From Polyangiaceae bacterium (lineage in GTDB: Bacteria; Myxococcota_A; Polyangia; Polyangiales; Polyangiaceae), in contig JAICUB010000009.1 of the NCBI GenBank assembly GCA_025936045.1, positions 62,001 to 126,000 on the forward strand: DNA of 64,000 nucleotides, written 5' to 3'. A program made the translations under genes and the position numbers. The notes under the pieces were generated by a model. That model saw only the letters and a list, made by a program, of their open reading frames with translations, was not told the DNA's origin and ran no database searches. Below, piece by piece: positions 25,997-35,032 of the stretch. Numbering within the stretch: position 1 is the first letter of the stretch; every line of letters starts with the position of its first letter.

Positions 25997-28723
25997 ATGC
26001 CCGCACGAAAGCCTCTGATCACGAGCTCGGACTCGTTTGCGACGGCCTTCGAGGCGCAAGCGGTCCCGGCGCTCGTCACGGACAAGAGTCACCGCGTGCT
26101 CTTGGCGAACCGCGCCGCGCTGGATTTCCTGGGTTATGAAAGCAGTGAGCTCGAGGGGCTCCACGTGGAAGAGCTCATCCCGGAAGAGCTCCGCGCACGC
26201 TACCGGAAGCTCCGCGAGCTGCCGAGCGAGGGCAATCAGCGCGTCCTCCTGCGCGGCGAGCGGATCCTGCGCACGCGTCACGGCCGCGAGGTGCCGGTCG
26301 AGCTCAGCATCACGCGCGCGGCGCTCGACGGCGTCGAATACCGCATCTCCACCATCATCGATCTTTCGCGGCAAAAAGAGGCCGAGCAAGAGAGCATCGA
26401 GCGGCTGTCGTCCATCATCGAGCACGCCGAGGTGGGCGTCTTCATCGTGCAGGTGGGCGAGGACGGCGCCTTCGTGTTCGAGAGCTTGAATCCCGTGACG
26501 GAGAAGCTCACGGGCCTCAGCCGCGAGCAGGCACGCGGGCGCGGCGCCGAGCAGGTGGTGCCGCCGGCGGAGGCGGCGCGCGTGATCGCGAACTACACGC
26601 GCGCCGTCGAGCTCGGCACGCCGTACAGCTACGAGGAGATCGGCGACACGGCGCTCGGCAAGCGCACGTTCCGCACGACGCTCGTGCCGATTCGCAACCG
26701 CGCGGGTCGCGTGCACCGCTTGATCGGGCTGTCGCACGACATCACCGATCAGCGGCACGTCGAGGACGCGCTCGTGCTCGCGAAAAAGAGCCTCTCGGAG
26801 TCGCAGGAGAAATACCAAAAAGCGTTCGCCGCGAGCCCGCATCCGATCAGCATCACCGACTTGCCGCACGGTCGCTTGATCGAGGTGAACGACGCCGTCG
26901 AGCGCATCTTCGGTTACTCGCGCGACGAATCCATCGGAAAGACGACGGTCGAGCTCGGCATGTGGCGCGACCCGGCGCAGCGCAAGCGGATGGTGACCGT
27001 CCTGCGCGAGCAGGGCTCATTTCGCGACTTCCAGATGTCGGGCGCCGACCGCTACGGCAGGCCGCTCTCGCTCGTCCTGAGCGGCGAGGTGATCAGCATC
27101 GGCGACGAGCAATGCGTCGTGACTTACGTGCAGGACGTGACCGAGCGCGAAGGCGCCAAGCGCGCGCTCGTCGCGTCGCAGGAGCTCTTCGCCAAAGCGT
27201 TTCAGGCGAGCCCGGACGCGTACATCATCCTCGACGTGAAGACGGGGGCCTTCCTCGAAGTGAACGAGGGGTTCGAGCGCCTGTTTCAGCGCACGCGCGC
27301 AGAAGTGCTCGGTCGCACCTCGCTCGAGATCGACCTGTGGGCGGATCCGCTGGAACGCGAGCGAGGCCGCTCGATCCTGTTCGAGAAAGGTTCGCTCAGG
27401 GATTTTCCGATCATCGCGCGCCGCAAGGATCAGAGCCTGCGGCAATGCCTGATGTCGGCCGAGCACCTCGCGCTCACGAGCGGTCGCTCCGCGATCGCGG
27501 TCGTCCGCGACGTCACGGAGAAGCTAGCGGCCGAGCGCGCCAGGGCCGAGCTCGAAGCGCAGCTGCGGCAGGCGCAGAAGATGGACGCGCTCGGCACGCT
27601 CGCCGGCGGCATCGCGCACGACTTCAACAATATCTTGGGCGCGATGCTCGCGTACTCCGAGCTCATCAAGCTCGACATCCACGAGCCTCAGCAGATCGAG
27701 GCGTACCTCGTCGAACTCAAGCGGGCCGGCGACCGCGCGAAGGATCTCGTGCAGCAGATCCTCACGTTCAGCCGCCGCCAGCCGCAGACGCGCAAGCCCC
27801 TTCGCATCGAAGCGGCCGTGCGCGACGCGCTGAACCTCTTGCGCTCGACGCTGCCGTCGACGATTCGCATCGAGCTCCAGATCGGGGACGCGCCGCTCGT
27901 GCTGGCGGATCCGACGCAAATTCACCAGGTGATCACGAACCTCGGGACGAACGCGGCTCACGCCATGAAGAGCGGGGCCGGCGTGCTCGCGGTGGAGCTC
28001 GCGAGCGTGCTGGTTGACGCGGCGGCAGCCCGAACGCGCTCCCAGTTGCAGCCGGGTCGCTACGCGCGCCTGACCGTCAAAGACAGCGGCGAGGGCATGC
28101 CCGCCGAGACCTTGAAGCACATCTTCGAGCCGTTCTTCACGACCAAGAGCCCCGGCGAGGGCACGGGTCTCGGCCTCGCCGTGGTGCACGGCATCGTGCG
28201 CGACCACGAAGGCGCCATTTTCATCGAGAGCGAGCCGGGACGGGGCACCACGGTGACGCTGTACCTGCCCGAGCACGAAGTCGCGCTCGAGGAGAGCGTG
28301 GCGCCTCCCGCGGAGCTCGTGCGCGCGAACGGTGAATCGGTGCTGTTCGTCGACGACGAGGTCGTACTCTGCCGCTCGGTCGCGGGCTTGCTCGAGCGGC
28401 TCGGTTATCGCGTCACGGCGCGCTCGGATCCGGCCGAAGCGCTCGAGCTCTTCCGCCGCACGCCGCGCGCGTTCGACCTGGTGCTCACCGATCTCACGAT
28501 GCCGGGCATGACCGGCGTCGAGCTGGCGCGCGAAGTGCTGGAGCTCGCGCCGGCGAAGCCCGTGCTCGTCATGAGCGGCTTCAACAGCACCTGGACGGCC
28601 GACGGCTTGAAGGCGCTCGGCATCGTCGACTTGATCTCGAAGCCGCTCGGCGCCGTGCGGCTCTCGGAAAGCGTTGCGGCGGCGCTCGGCAGGGGGGAAA
28701 AACGCGGGGCGAGACGGACCTGA
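25997..28723 (+). CDS. Soluble hybrid histidine kinase with four PAS domains and C-terminal receiver
   Basis: 908 residues, no transmembrane segment. Four PAS/PAC units fill about residues 10-515 (seen as ANRAALDFLGYESSELEG, TEKLTGLSREQARG, VNDAVERIFGYSRDES and VNEGFERLFQRTRAEV). The dimerisation helix has GGIAHDFNN with the phospho-acceptor His at residue 541. Next come HATPase N and G boxes (LGTNAAHAM, GTGLGLAVVHGIV), then a receiver with DLTMPG phospho-aspartate at residue 832. It senses cytoplasmic signals, possibly redox or ligand through PAS. The NtrC-type regulator starts 38 bases later on the same strand, so phosphotransfer to it is likely. Confidence 0.95.
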   Translation: MPARKPLITSSDSFATAFEAQAVPALVTDKSHRVLLANRAALDFLGYESSELEGLHVEELIPEELRARYRKLRELPSEGNQRVLLRGERILRTRHGREVPVELSITRAALDGVEYRISTIIDLSRQKEAEQESIERLSSIIEHAEVGVFIVQVGEDGAFVFESLNPVTEKLTGLSREQARGRGAEQVVPPAEAARVIANYTRAVELGTPYSYEEIGDTALGKRTFRTTLVPIRNRAGRVHRLIGLSHDITDQRHVEDALVLAKKSLSESQEKYQKAFAASPHPISITDLPHGRLIEVNDAVERIFGYSRDESIGKTTVELGMWRDPAQRKRMVTVLREQGSFRDFQMSGADRYGRPLSLVLSGEVISIGDEQCVVTYVQDVTEREGAKRALVASQELFAKAFQASPDAYIILDVKTGAFLEVNEGFERLFQRTRAEVLGRTSLEIDLWADPLERERGRSILFEKGSLRDFPIIARRKDQSLRQCLMSAEHLALTSGRSAIAVVRDVTEKLAAERARAELEAQLRQAQKMDALGTLAGGIAHDFNNILGAMLAYSELIKLDIHEPQQIEAYLVELKRAGDRAKDLVQQILTFSRRQPQTRKPLRIEAAVRDALNLLRSTLPSTIRIELQIGDAPLVLADPTQIHQVITNLGTNAAHAMKSGAGVLAVELASVLVDAAAARTRSQLQPGRYARLTVKDSGEGMPAETLKHIFEPFFTTKSPGEGTGLGLAVVHGIVRDHEGAIFIESEPGRGTTVTLYLPEHEVALEESVAPPAELVRANGESVLFVDDEVVLCRSVAGLLERLGYRVTARSDPAEALELFRRTPRAFDLVLTDLTMPGMTGVELAREVLELAPAKPVLVMSGFNSTWTADGLKALGIVDLISKPLGAVRLSESVAAALGRGEKRGARRT

Positions 28724-28761
28724 CGCGGCCCGACCGCGCTTTCGAGAGAGGGAACGTAAGT

Positions 28762-30099
28762 TTGGACAAGCTTTTGTTGGTCGATGACGACGCGCAGATG
28801 CGCAACGTCCTCGCGCTTTATCTCCGCCGCGCCGGCTTCACGGTGCTCGACGCGGCGACGCTCGCCGAGGCGCGGCGGCTGCAAGCCAAGCAGGCGCCCG
28901 ATCTCATGATCGTCGATTACCAGCTGCCCGACGGGACGGCCTTCGACCTCTTGAGTCAGACGCGCGAACGCGAGGGCGGCGAAGCGGTGATTGTGCTCAC
29001 GGGCATCGGCACGATCGACCTGGCCGTGCGCGCCATCAAGCTCGGCGCCGAGCATTTCTTGACCAAGCCGGTGGACCTGGAGTCGCTCGAGGTGCTGGTG
29101 CGGCGGACGCTCGATCTACAGCGCGACCGCCGCCAGCGCGCGGGAGCCGCGGTCGCCAACCACGAGTCGCCCGATCCGTTTCTCGGGACGAGCGCCGCGG
29201 TGAAGAACTTGTCCGAGCTCGCGGCGGCCGCCGTCGAGTCCGACGTGCCCGTGCTGATTCTCGGTGAAACGGGGACGGGCAAGGGCATCCTCGCACGCTG
29301 GATCCACGAGCACGGCACGCGTCAAAAGGAACCGTTCGTCGATTTGAACTGCGCCGGGCTCTCGCGCGAGCTCGCCGAATCGGAGCTCTTCGGACACCAG
29401 CGCGGCGCGTTCACGGGCGCGGTCAACAACAAACCGGGACTCATCGAGGTCGCGCACCGCGGCACGCTCTTTCTCGACGAGCTCGGCGATCTCGAGCTCG
29501 CCGTGCAGCCGAAGCTGCTCACGGCGCTCGAGGAAGGGAGCTTTCGCCGCATCGGCGAGACGACGAGCCGCGCGGTCGACGTGCGGCTCATCGCCGCGAC
29601 GCACCGAAACCTCGCCGGCATGGTCAAGGAGGGGCGCTTTCGCGACGATCTCCTGTTCCGCATCAACACGCTCACGCTCGAGCTCCCGCCGCTCAGGAAG
29701 CGACCGGGCGACGTGAAGCCGCTCGCGACGGCCGTCTTGCGCGAGCTCTGTCGCCGCCGCGGCCGCCCGGCCCCCGAGCTCACCGACGACGTGATCGACG
29801 TGCTCACACGCTACGGTTGGCCGGGGAACGTACGCGAGCTTCGCAACGTGCTCGAGCGCGCGCTCCTGTTCTGCAAGGGAGACGTGCTCGACCGCGCCAC
29901 GCTCCGCTTCGACCGTTCGCTCGAGCCCGATCCCGGCTCGGATCCGCAGACGCTCGACGACGCCGAGCGCCGGCACATCGTGAGCGTGCTGAAGCAGACG
30001 GGCGGCAAGGTCGACGACGCAGCGAAGGTGCTGGCACTCTCGCGGAGCTCGCTCTACGCCAAACTCAAGAAGTACGGCATCCGCCCGGCGGGCGAGTAG
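28762..30099 (+). CDS. NtrC-family sigma-54-dependent response regulator
   Basis: 445 residues, TTG start with a GAGAGAGGGAA leader. Receiver (1-120) with DDD at 8-10 and phospho-aspartate D52 (IVDYQLPDG); AAA+ domain with Walker A GETGTGKG and an intact GAFTGA loop, so it should contact sigma-54; C-terminal Fis-type helix ([21 protein letters not shown]). It probably takes phosphate from the hybrid kinase immediately upstream. I see no strong -24/-12 element close by, so targets are elsewhere or weak. Confidence 0.95.
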   Translation: MDKLLLVDDDAQMRNVLALYLRRAGFTVLDAATLAEARRLQAKQAPDLMIVDYQLPDGTAFDLLSQTREREGGEAVIVLTGIGTIDLAVRAIKLGAEHFLTKPVDLESLEVLVRRTLDLQRDRRQRAGAAVANHESPDPFLGTSAAVKNLSELAAAAVESDVPVLILGETGTGKGILARWIHEHGTRQKEPFVDLNCAGLSRELAESELFGHQRGAFTGAVNNKPGLIEVAHRGTLFLDELGDLELAVQPKLLTALEEGSFRRIGETTSRAVDVRLIAATHRNLAGMVKEGRFRDDLLFRINTLTLELPPLRKRPGDVKPLATAVLRELCRRRGRPAPELTDDVIDVLTRYGWPGNVRELRNVLERALLFCKGDVLDRATLRFDRSLEPDPGSDPQTLDDAERRHIVSVLKQTGGKVDDAAKVLALSRSSLYAKLKKYGIRPAGE

Positions 30100-30125
30100 G
30101 TTCATCTTCACGCGCCGAGCTAAGA

Positions 30126-30304
30126 CTGCTGCCAGCGCCTGCACGCGCGCCATTTCGGACCGGGATTAACAGGAAGAGAGACAAAGGGCGGGAAGGTCGT
30201 TTGTTTGGTCGGAGGCGACGCAACATCGCGGCTCGATCAAAATTAAATACTCCCCCCTTCCGTCTTCCTGTTAAAAATCCGGTTCGAAATGGGGCTGGCA
30301 GCAG
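30126..30304. mobile_element. 179-bp element with long imperfect terminal inverted repeats (MITE-like)
   Basis: Ends CTGCTGCCAGC (30126-30136) and GCTGGCAGCAG (30294-30304) are perfect inverted copies. Inside them lies a second pair of arms: CCATTTCGGACCGGGATT with TAACAGGAAGA on the left, and the inverse of CCATTTCGAACCGGATTTT with TAACAGGAAGA on the right. The centre is more A+T-rich (AAAATTAAATAC) than the surroundings, and there is no ORF. I find no clear target-site duplication. It could be a non-autonomous transposable element or a long transcriptional hairpin between the NtrC-type gene and the next minus-strand gene. Confidence 0.6.
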
Positions 30305-30340
30305 TTGAGGCACCGCGCGTGCGGTGAACCCCAAACACGC

Positions 30341-30799
30341 TCACAGACGGAGGCGTTCGAGGACGACGACGAGAGCGCGCGTGCCGGCGAGGACGACGTC
30401 GGCGGCGTGCACTTCCGTGTCCCTGCCGACTGCCACTCCGCCGTCGACGAAGAGCGGCATGCCGAGCGAGAGCGAACCCTCGTCGGCGAGCCCGACGACG
30501 AGCCCGCGCGCGGCGAACATCGTCACGTCGGCCGAGGCGCTCACCGGGCTTTCCGACGGCCGGAGCGCGTGCTCGCCGAGCGTCTCCGCGAGCGTCGACC
30601 AGCCGAGCGGGTCGCACAACACGCCGACCTGAAACGAGCGGCCGCCGCCCGCGACGGCGACGAAGCTGCCGGACAGCCCGAACGGGATGGATTCACGATA
30701 AGCGAGCACGCGGCACGGCAGTCGCGGCTGCGGCTTGTCGAGCGAGCTCATGCCTGCGAGCAGCGCGCCGAGCGCGTTGGAAGGGATTCTGGCACTCAT
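30341..30799 (-). CDS. CheX-like domain protein, function unknown
   Basis: 152 residues from ATG 30799; a TTG at 30841 would add 14 residues. The order of predicted elements resembles the CheC/CheX/FliY phosphatase fold: SADVTMFAARGLVVGLADEG like the ENxxxG-type helix, then a LSLGMPLFVDGG strand and a final ALVVVLERL. The catalytic E-x2-N pair of CheX is not evident, so CheY-P phosphatase activity is doubtful. Similarity is by pattern only. It is divergent from the caspase-like gene across 227 bases, which suggests a functional pair. Confidence 0.5.
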   Translation of the reverse strand: MSARIPSNALGALLAGMSSLDKPQPRLPCRVLAYRESIPFGLSGSFVAVAGGGRSFQVGVLCDPLGWSTLAETLGEHALRPSESPVSASADVTMFAARGLVVGLADEGSLSLGMPLFVDGGVAVGRDTEVHAADVVLAGTRALVVVLERLRL

Positions 30800-31026
30800 G
30801 GTTGCGGGCAACGAAGACGCTCCTTCGTGTTCGGTGTGCAACGCGCGGGCCAGCGAGAAACGCCACGAAAGTGCGTGCCGAGCGCTCGGCGCCGTCCGAA
30901 GTTCGGGATTTCGATCCGTGCCCCCGGACGAGCAGATTGCCGCGCTGCGGCGAAAGTTTGCCCGAGGCGTAGCGGCCGCGGAGTTCGAGCGACGCGGAGC
31001 CGTCCGTGCTATCGACGTGCTCGCGC

Positions 31027-32853
31027 ATGCGCTTGGCGGTTCTTGCGGCTTCGTCTTACGCCGCGTGCGAAAAGCTCCCGGAGCTCGCGGGCACCACCCT
31101 CGACCTCGATCTGCTCGGACAGCGGCTTTCCGAGGCGGACGCGGGCTTCACCGTGCACGCTTTTCGAGCGGAGCGCGGGCTCGCCGAGGCCGTGGAGCAA
31201 GTGCTCGGGGAAGCCCGAGAGCCCGTCGAGTCGCTGCTGTTCTTTTTTTCGGGTTACGCGCTCGTGGCCGACGAGCGCGGACCGGCGCTCCTGCTCGACG
31301 GCGAGCGCCTCGCGACGTTTTCCTTCAAGCGCCTGAAGCGGCTGCTCGGCGAACGCACGCGGCGCGCCCTGGTCGTGCTCGACACCGTCTCGGCGTTCGA
31401 CGGCAAGACGAGCCCGGCCGCCGCCGTTCAGCTCTTGCGTGACGCGCTCTACGAGCCGAGCGCGCCGGTGCACTTCCTGATCGCGAACCGGCCAGAGGAT
31501 TCGTCGCACGAGCGCTCGCCGTTCACGAGCTTGCTCGAGCTCGTGCTCGACTGGCAATCGGCGCGCAACGCGCCGCTCGGTGCCGAGGAGCTCTTCGCGG
31601 CGATGCAGGCCGAAGAGTCGATGTTCGCGGCGCTCCCCGCGGCCGAGCACGCGCCGGGCTCCGCGCCGTTCGAGGTGTTGCTCGGCAACCGCGCCGTGGG
31701 TGCGAGCATTCCACCCGAGGCCCCGCCGGAAGAAGCGCCGGCGGAGGCTCCTGCGCTCCCGCGCGTCGACGCGGAGGAACGCACCCGGGCGCTCGAGACG
31801 AGCCGCGCCGCGGAAGAGCGCGGCTCGTACGAGGAGGCGCTCGACGCGTTACGCTTGGCGCTACGGGCCGACCCGCGCGACTCGAAGGCGCTCGGGCGCG
31901 CGCTCGTCCTGTTCGAGCTCTGCGAGCGGCCGGACGGGCGCTGGAACGCCGCGTGCGCGCTCGAGCTTTTCGGCGGCGCGAACGAGAGCGAGCTCGAGCT
32001 CGCGGCGGCGCACCGCCCCGAGGGCCTCTTGCAGGCGCTCGGTTGCGTGACGGAAGGGGATTGGCTGAAGAATCAGCTGTGCCCCGAGCGGGACCCCGCC
32101 GACGAGGCGCTCGTGCGGGCGTTCGGCGAGCCCGCCGTGAGCGTCGGTTTGGAAACGGCGTGGCGCAAGCGCCGGGCGCCCGTGCTGCTGTCGTCGACCG
32201 AGCAGGACCTCGAAAAGAGCACGACGACGCTCGCGCGCACGCTCGTGTGGACGGCGCGCTTGCTCGGGTTGCCGCGGCCGCGCCTGCACGTGCTCGACGC
32301 GGTGCCGGGCGAGCTCGCGGTGGCGCCCGCGCAGGAGCTCACGGTCCTCGCCGGCAAGGTGCTCGCGAGCGGGCTCACGCTGCCGGAGCTCGCCTTCCGC
32401 TGGGCGCGCTGTCTCGTGATGCTGCGGCCCGAGCACCGCCTGCTCACTCTGTTCGCCGAGCCAGGCGAGCTCGAAGCGCTCGCTCGTGCCGCGCTCTCCG
32501 TCGTCGGCTCGGCGGCTGCGCCCGTCCGTCTCGACAGCGAGGCGAGGCTCCTCGCACGCGGCCTCAAGCGGAGACTCAAGGGACCGGCGCTCACGAACCT
32601 CGCGACTCTGATCGGCTCGAGTTCGGCGTCGAGCATCGCGGCGCGCCTCAGACTCTGGGGGCTCACGGCCGAACGTGTCGCGGCGCGTGCCGGCTTGCTC
32701 GCGACGGGCAACCTCGCGCTCGCCGCGCGCCTCACCGAGAGCGCGCCGCTACCCGGCTCGAACGGGCAGGAGCAGATTGACGATCTGGTCGCTTTCTCGC
32801 TGAGCGAGCAGTACCTCGGGCTACGGCAACGGTTGGGGATCGCGGTCGGGTAG
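31027..32853 (+). CDS. Degenerate caspase-like (C14) protein with TPR linker and M48-like C-terminal region
   Basis: 608 residues from ATG 31027 (a GTG at 31006 adds seven). Residues 1-185 follow the caspase fold: a RLAVLAASSY strand, then ESLLFFFSGYALV, RALVVLDTVSAFDGK and VHFLIANRPEDSSHERSPFTSLLEL. In active members these read SGHG and DAC; here the catalytic histidine is Tyr77 and the cysteine position is Val121, so peptidase activity should be lost. A TPR-like helical pair (RAAEERGSYEEALDALRLALRADPRD) sits near 265-295. The last 280 residues resemble a region common in myxobacterial TPR proteins, related in pattern to M48 peptidases but without HExxH (LAFRWARCLVMLRPEH). It is probably a scaffold or regulator. 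Confidence 0.65.
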   Translation: MRLAVLAASSYAACEKLPELAGTTLDLDLLGQRLSEADAGFTVHAFRAERGLAEAVEQVLGEAREPVESLLFFFSGYALVADERGPALLLDGERLATFSFKRLKRLLGERTRRALVVLDTVSAFDGKTSPAAAVQLLRDALYEPSAPVHFLIANRPEDSSHERSPFTSLLELVLDWQSARNAPLGAEELFAAMQAEESMFAALPAAEHAPGSAPFEVLLGNRAVGASIPPEAPPEEAPAEAPALPRVDAEERTRALETSRAAEERGSYEEALDALRLALRADPRDSKALGRALVLFELCERPDGRWNAACALELFGGANESELELAAAHRPEGLLQALGCVTEGDWLKNQLCPERDPADEALVRAFGEPAVSVGLETAWRKRRAPVLLSSTEQDLEKSTTTLARTLVWTARLLGLPRPRLHVLDAVPGELAVAPAQELTVLAGKVLASGLTLPELAFRWARCLVMLRPEHRLLTLFAEPGELEALARAALSVVGSAAAPVRLDSEARLLARGLKRRLKGPALTNLATLIGSSSASSIAARLRLWGLTAERVAARAGLLATGNLALAARLTESAPLPGSNGQEQIDDLVAFSLSEQYLGLRQRLGIAVG

Positions 32854-32895
32854 AGCGGGAGCGGGCACGAGGTACCCAGAACTCGAGTCTATCCG

Positions 32896-32911
32896 TGGCA
32901 CGGTCCATGCA
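32896..32911 (+). promoter_or_regulatory. Sigma-54 (-24/-12) promoter of the ferritin-like/DAC/SDR operon
   Basis: TGGCACGGTCCATGCA matches consensus TGGCACG-N4-TTGCW with GG and GC at the required 12-base offset; only one position of the -12 box deviates. It lies 72 bases before the first gene of the operon, in an intergenic stretch. Confidence 0.75.
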
Positions 32912-32982
32912 CCAAAGTCTGGAAGCGAGCGAGCCTCGTCAGCCGGTCAGAACCGACACGACGCCGAGCAAAGGACATGCCC

Positions 32983-33669
32983 ATGGAAGCGAATCAGAGC
33001 GACCGCGACGCCGTGCACCGCCGCCGGGAGCAGGGTGAGCACGCGGATTCCCGCAGGGCTTTCGTCGGAAAGGCCTCGCCGCGCGCCGTGTGTTCGGCGC
33101 TCAATCGTCTAATCGTCTCCAGTTGGAGTGAAATGTTGGCGCTCGATGCAGGGGCGCGCATCGTCGACGGCGCGGACCGCCGCGCGCGCCTGCGCGAACA
33201 AGCCCAACGTCGTCTCGTTTTTCAGCGTGATCTCGCGGCCGCGGTGACTGCTCTGGGCGGCGTTCCGACGGCGCATGCCGCCATCGGAGCGAGGCTCGCG
33301 GTCGGTGCCGGTCGACTTCGCGAGGCCTGCATCGGCCCGCACGCAGGCGACGCGTACGCCGCCTGCGCCCGCGCGACGGCGAAGACCGCGGACGGCTACG
33401 CGAAGGCGATGCGCCTCGGGTTGCCGGCGGACGTGACGTTCGGCCTGGAGCGGCAATATCTGGAAATCGATTGGGATCGCAGCGAGCTCCGCCGTCTGCG
33501 CTGGGGCGCGAGCCTCACCCCCCTCCCGCAAGCGGCACGCGGGGAAGGGAGCGCGCGCGAGGCGGATGACGCCCGCGCGCTAGGAGTTTGGAGCGCTGAA
33601 GGGGGAGCGGGCCCCGCTCGCGCGAGCGATGCGAACACCGGATCCGGCATGGCCGGAGCGATGGGGTAA
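32983..33669 (+). CDS. Ferritin-like DUF2383-type four-helix protein
   Basis: 228 residues from ATG 32983 (AGGA seven bases upstream; the ATG at 32977 is too close to it). The region ALNRLIVSSWSEMLALDAG, LVFQRDLAAAVTALGG, YAACARATAKTADGYAKAM and ERQYLEI reproduces the helix order of DUF2383/PA2169 ferritin-like proteins. The glutamate/histidine iron ligands of true ferritins are only partly present, so metal binding is uncertain. The last 60 residues are low complexity. It opens an apparent sigma-54-controlled operon with the diadenylate-cyclase-like gene, suggesting a stress role. Confidence 0.7.
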   Translation: MEANQSDRDAVHRRREQGEHADSRRAFVGKASPRAVCSALNRLIVSSWSEMLALDAGARIVDGADRRARLREQAQRRLVFQRDLAAAVTALGGVPTAHAAIGARLAVGAGRLREACIGPHAGDAYAACARATAKTADGYAKAMRLGLPADVTFGLERQYLEIDWDRSELRRLRWGASLTPLPQAARGEGSAREADDARALGVWSAEGGAGPARASDANTGSGMAGAMG

Positions 33670-33673
33670 ACCA

Positions 33674-35032
33674 GTGACCAGCTCGCTCACGCCAGAGGCA
33701 GTGCAGCCCGCGCATGCGTATCCGCGCGATTTGGCGCACCTGGTCCGCGAGCGCTGGAGGGAGACCGACGGCTTGGACGGCGCGCCGGCGTCCCTGGTGA
33801 ACGCGGCTTCGGGCCTGCCTAGTTCGCCGGTGCTCGAGCGATTGCTGTCGGTTTGCTACCAAGCAAGCCTCCTGCACGAGGAAGGGCGGCCGGTCACACT
33901 CCGCATTTCCTTCGCCGAGCCAGGAGAGTTTGCGCTTTCCGGCAGCCCGCCGGGCGGACTTCATCGACTGATGTTCGAGCAAACGCGCCCCTTCGACGAG
34001 CACGAGCTGCGTCGCCTGGCACCCGCGGCGGTGTTCGAGCGTTCTTTGATCGGCATTCATCTCGACGGCACCGGGGAGCTCCGCATCTGGGGATTGATCC
34101 ACTCCGGGCCTCGCTGGTTGCAGGCGGTCCGCGGTGGGCGGCGCATCGTCCAGGCAATTCCTCGGGCGCTGATGGTGGCAGTGACTGGGCCGGGGCGAGT
34201 GCTCGTCAGCAAAGGACCGCGAACATTGGCCGGCCTCGCAGGTGGCACGCTCGCCAACGTGGCGACGGACGTCTTCGGCGCGCCGTGGTTCGCGGCGGTG
34301 TTCGGGCGGCTACAGTCCCTGCGACAGACGGAGCGACCAGGTCTATCGGGACCGGAGCTGAGCGGTATGCTCGATCGTGGCTTCGGAGAGAAGCTCGGCG
34401 AGCACGTGCTGCGCCGTATCGTCGCGACCATTCGGGCGGCACGACACGGTGGGACGCTCGTGATCCTTCCGCTCCGCGGACGGGAGCTCTGCGCCGAGCT
34501 GCGCTGCCTTGCGCTCAAGTATCCGTTCTCGGACGACGAGCCGCGCCGGCGCATCTTGACGCTTACCGTCCGGATCATGAACGAGCTGGCCGAGGTGAAG
34601 GTCCCCGCGAGCGCGCCGCCGGCCGTCGGTACCGGATGGGCAGCCTACGAAGCGACCGAGGACCCTCGCATGAATGCGCTCGACGAGGCGCTGTTCGAGG
34701 TCGCTCATCTGGTTGCGACCCTCGCGAACGTGGATGGGGCCGTCGTGCTCACCGACCAGCTCGAGATCCTCGGGTTCGGCGCCGAAATTTCCGGGGCGCT
34801 ACCAGAGGTGGAGACCGTGGAGCGCTGCCTCGATGTTCAGGGAGACCACCGGGTTTCCGAGCGCACAGATCGCGTGGGCACTCGCCACCGGTCCGCCTAC
34901 CGGCTGTGCCAGCAGCTGCGCGACGCGCTCGTAGTCGTCGTATCGCAGGACGGCGGCGTCCGGTTCGTGTGCTGGCGCGACGGCGCCGTCGTCTACTTCG
35001 ATCAGATCGCTACCGGCCCGTGGGAGGTCTAA
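33674..35032 (+). CDS. DACNV-type sensor with C-terminal diadenylate cyclase-like domain
   Basis: 452 residues from GTG 33674 (GGGG seven bases upstream); ATG 33629 would add 15 residues and overlap the previous gene. The N-terminal ~330 residues match my memory of the DACNV sensor domain. The C-terminal 120 residues hold both diadenylate cyclase signatures: DGA (354-356, NVDGAVVLTD) and GTRHRSA (RHR 404-406), then ALVVVVSQDGG. In DisA/CdaA these bind ATP and metal to make c-di-AMP from two ATP. The protein has no transmembrane segment. It may synthesise c-di-AMP or related nucleotide in response to a signal. The next gene starts directly after its stop. Confidence 0.75.
   Translation: MTSSLTPEAVQPAHAYPRDLAHLVRERWRETDGLDGAPASLVNAASGLPSSPVLERLLSVCYQASLLHEEGRPVTLRISFAEPGEFALSGSPPGGLHRLMFEQTRPFDEHELRRLAPAAVFERSLIGIHLDGTGELRIWGLIHSGPRWLQAVRGGRRIVQAIPRALMVAVTGPGRVLVSKGPRTLAGLAGGTLANVATDVFGAPWFAAVFGRLQSLRQTERPGLSGPELSGMLDRGFGEKLGEHVLRRIVATIRAARHGGTLVILPLRGRELCAELRCLALKYPFSDDEPRRRILTLTVRIMNELAEVKVPASAPPAVGTGWAAYEATEDPRMNALDEALFEVAHLVATLANVDGAVVLTDQLEILGFGAEISGALPEVETVERCLDVQGDHRVSERTDRVGTRHRSAYRLCQQLRDALVVVVSQDGGVRFVCWRDGAVVYFDQIATGPWEV

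Noticed and set aside
24983..26869. 628-residue minus-strand open frame crossing DUF2330 and the kinase promoter
   Set aside because: It runs antisense to one gene and through an intergenic promoter; no domain features.
30276..30292. GGTTCGAA-like segment resembling a tRNA T-arm
   Set aside because: No acceptor, D or anticodon arms; it is part of the inverted-repeat element.
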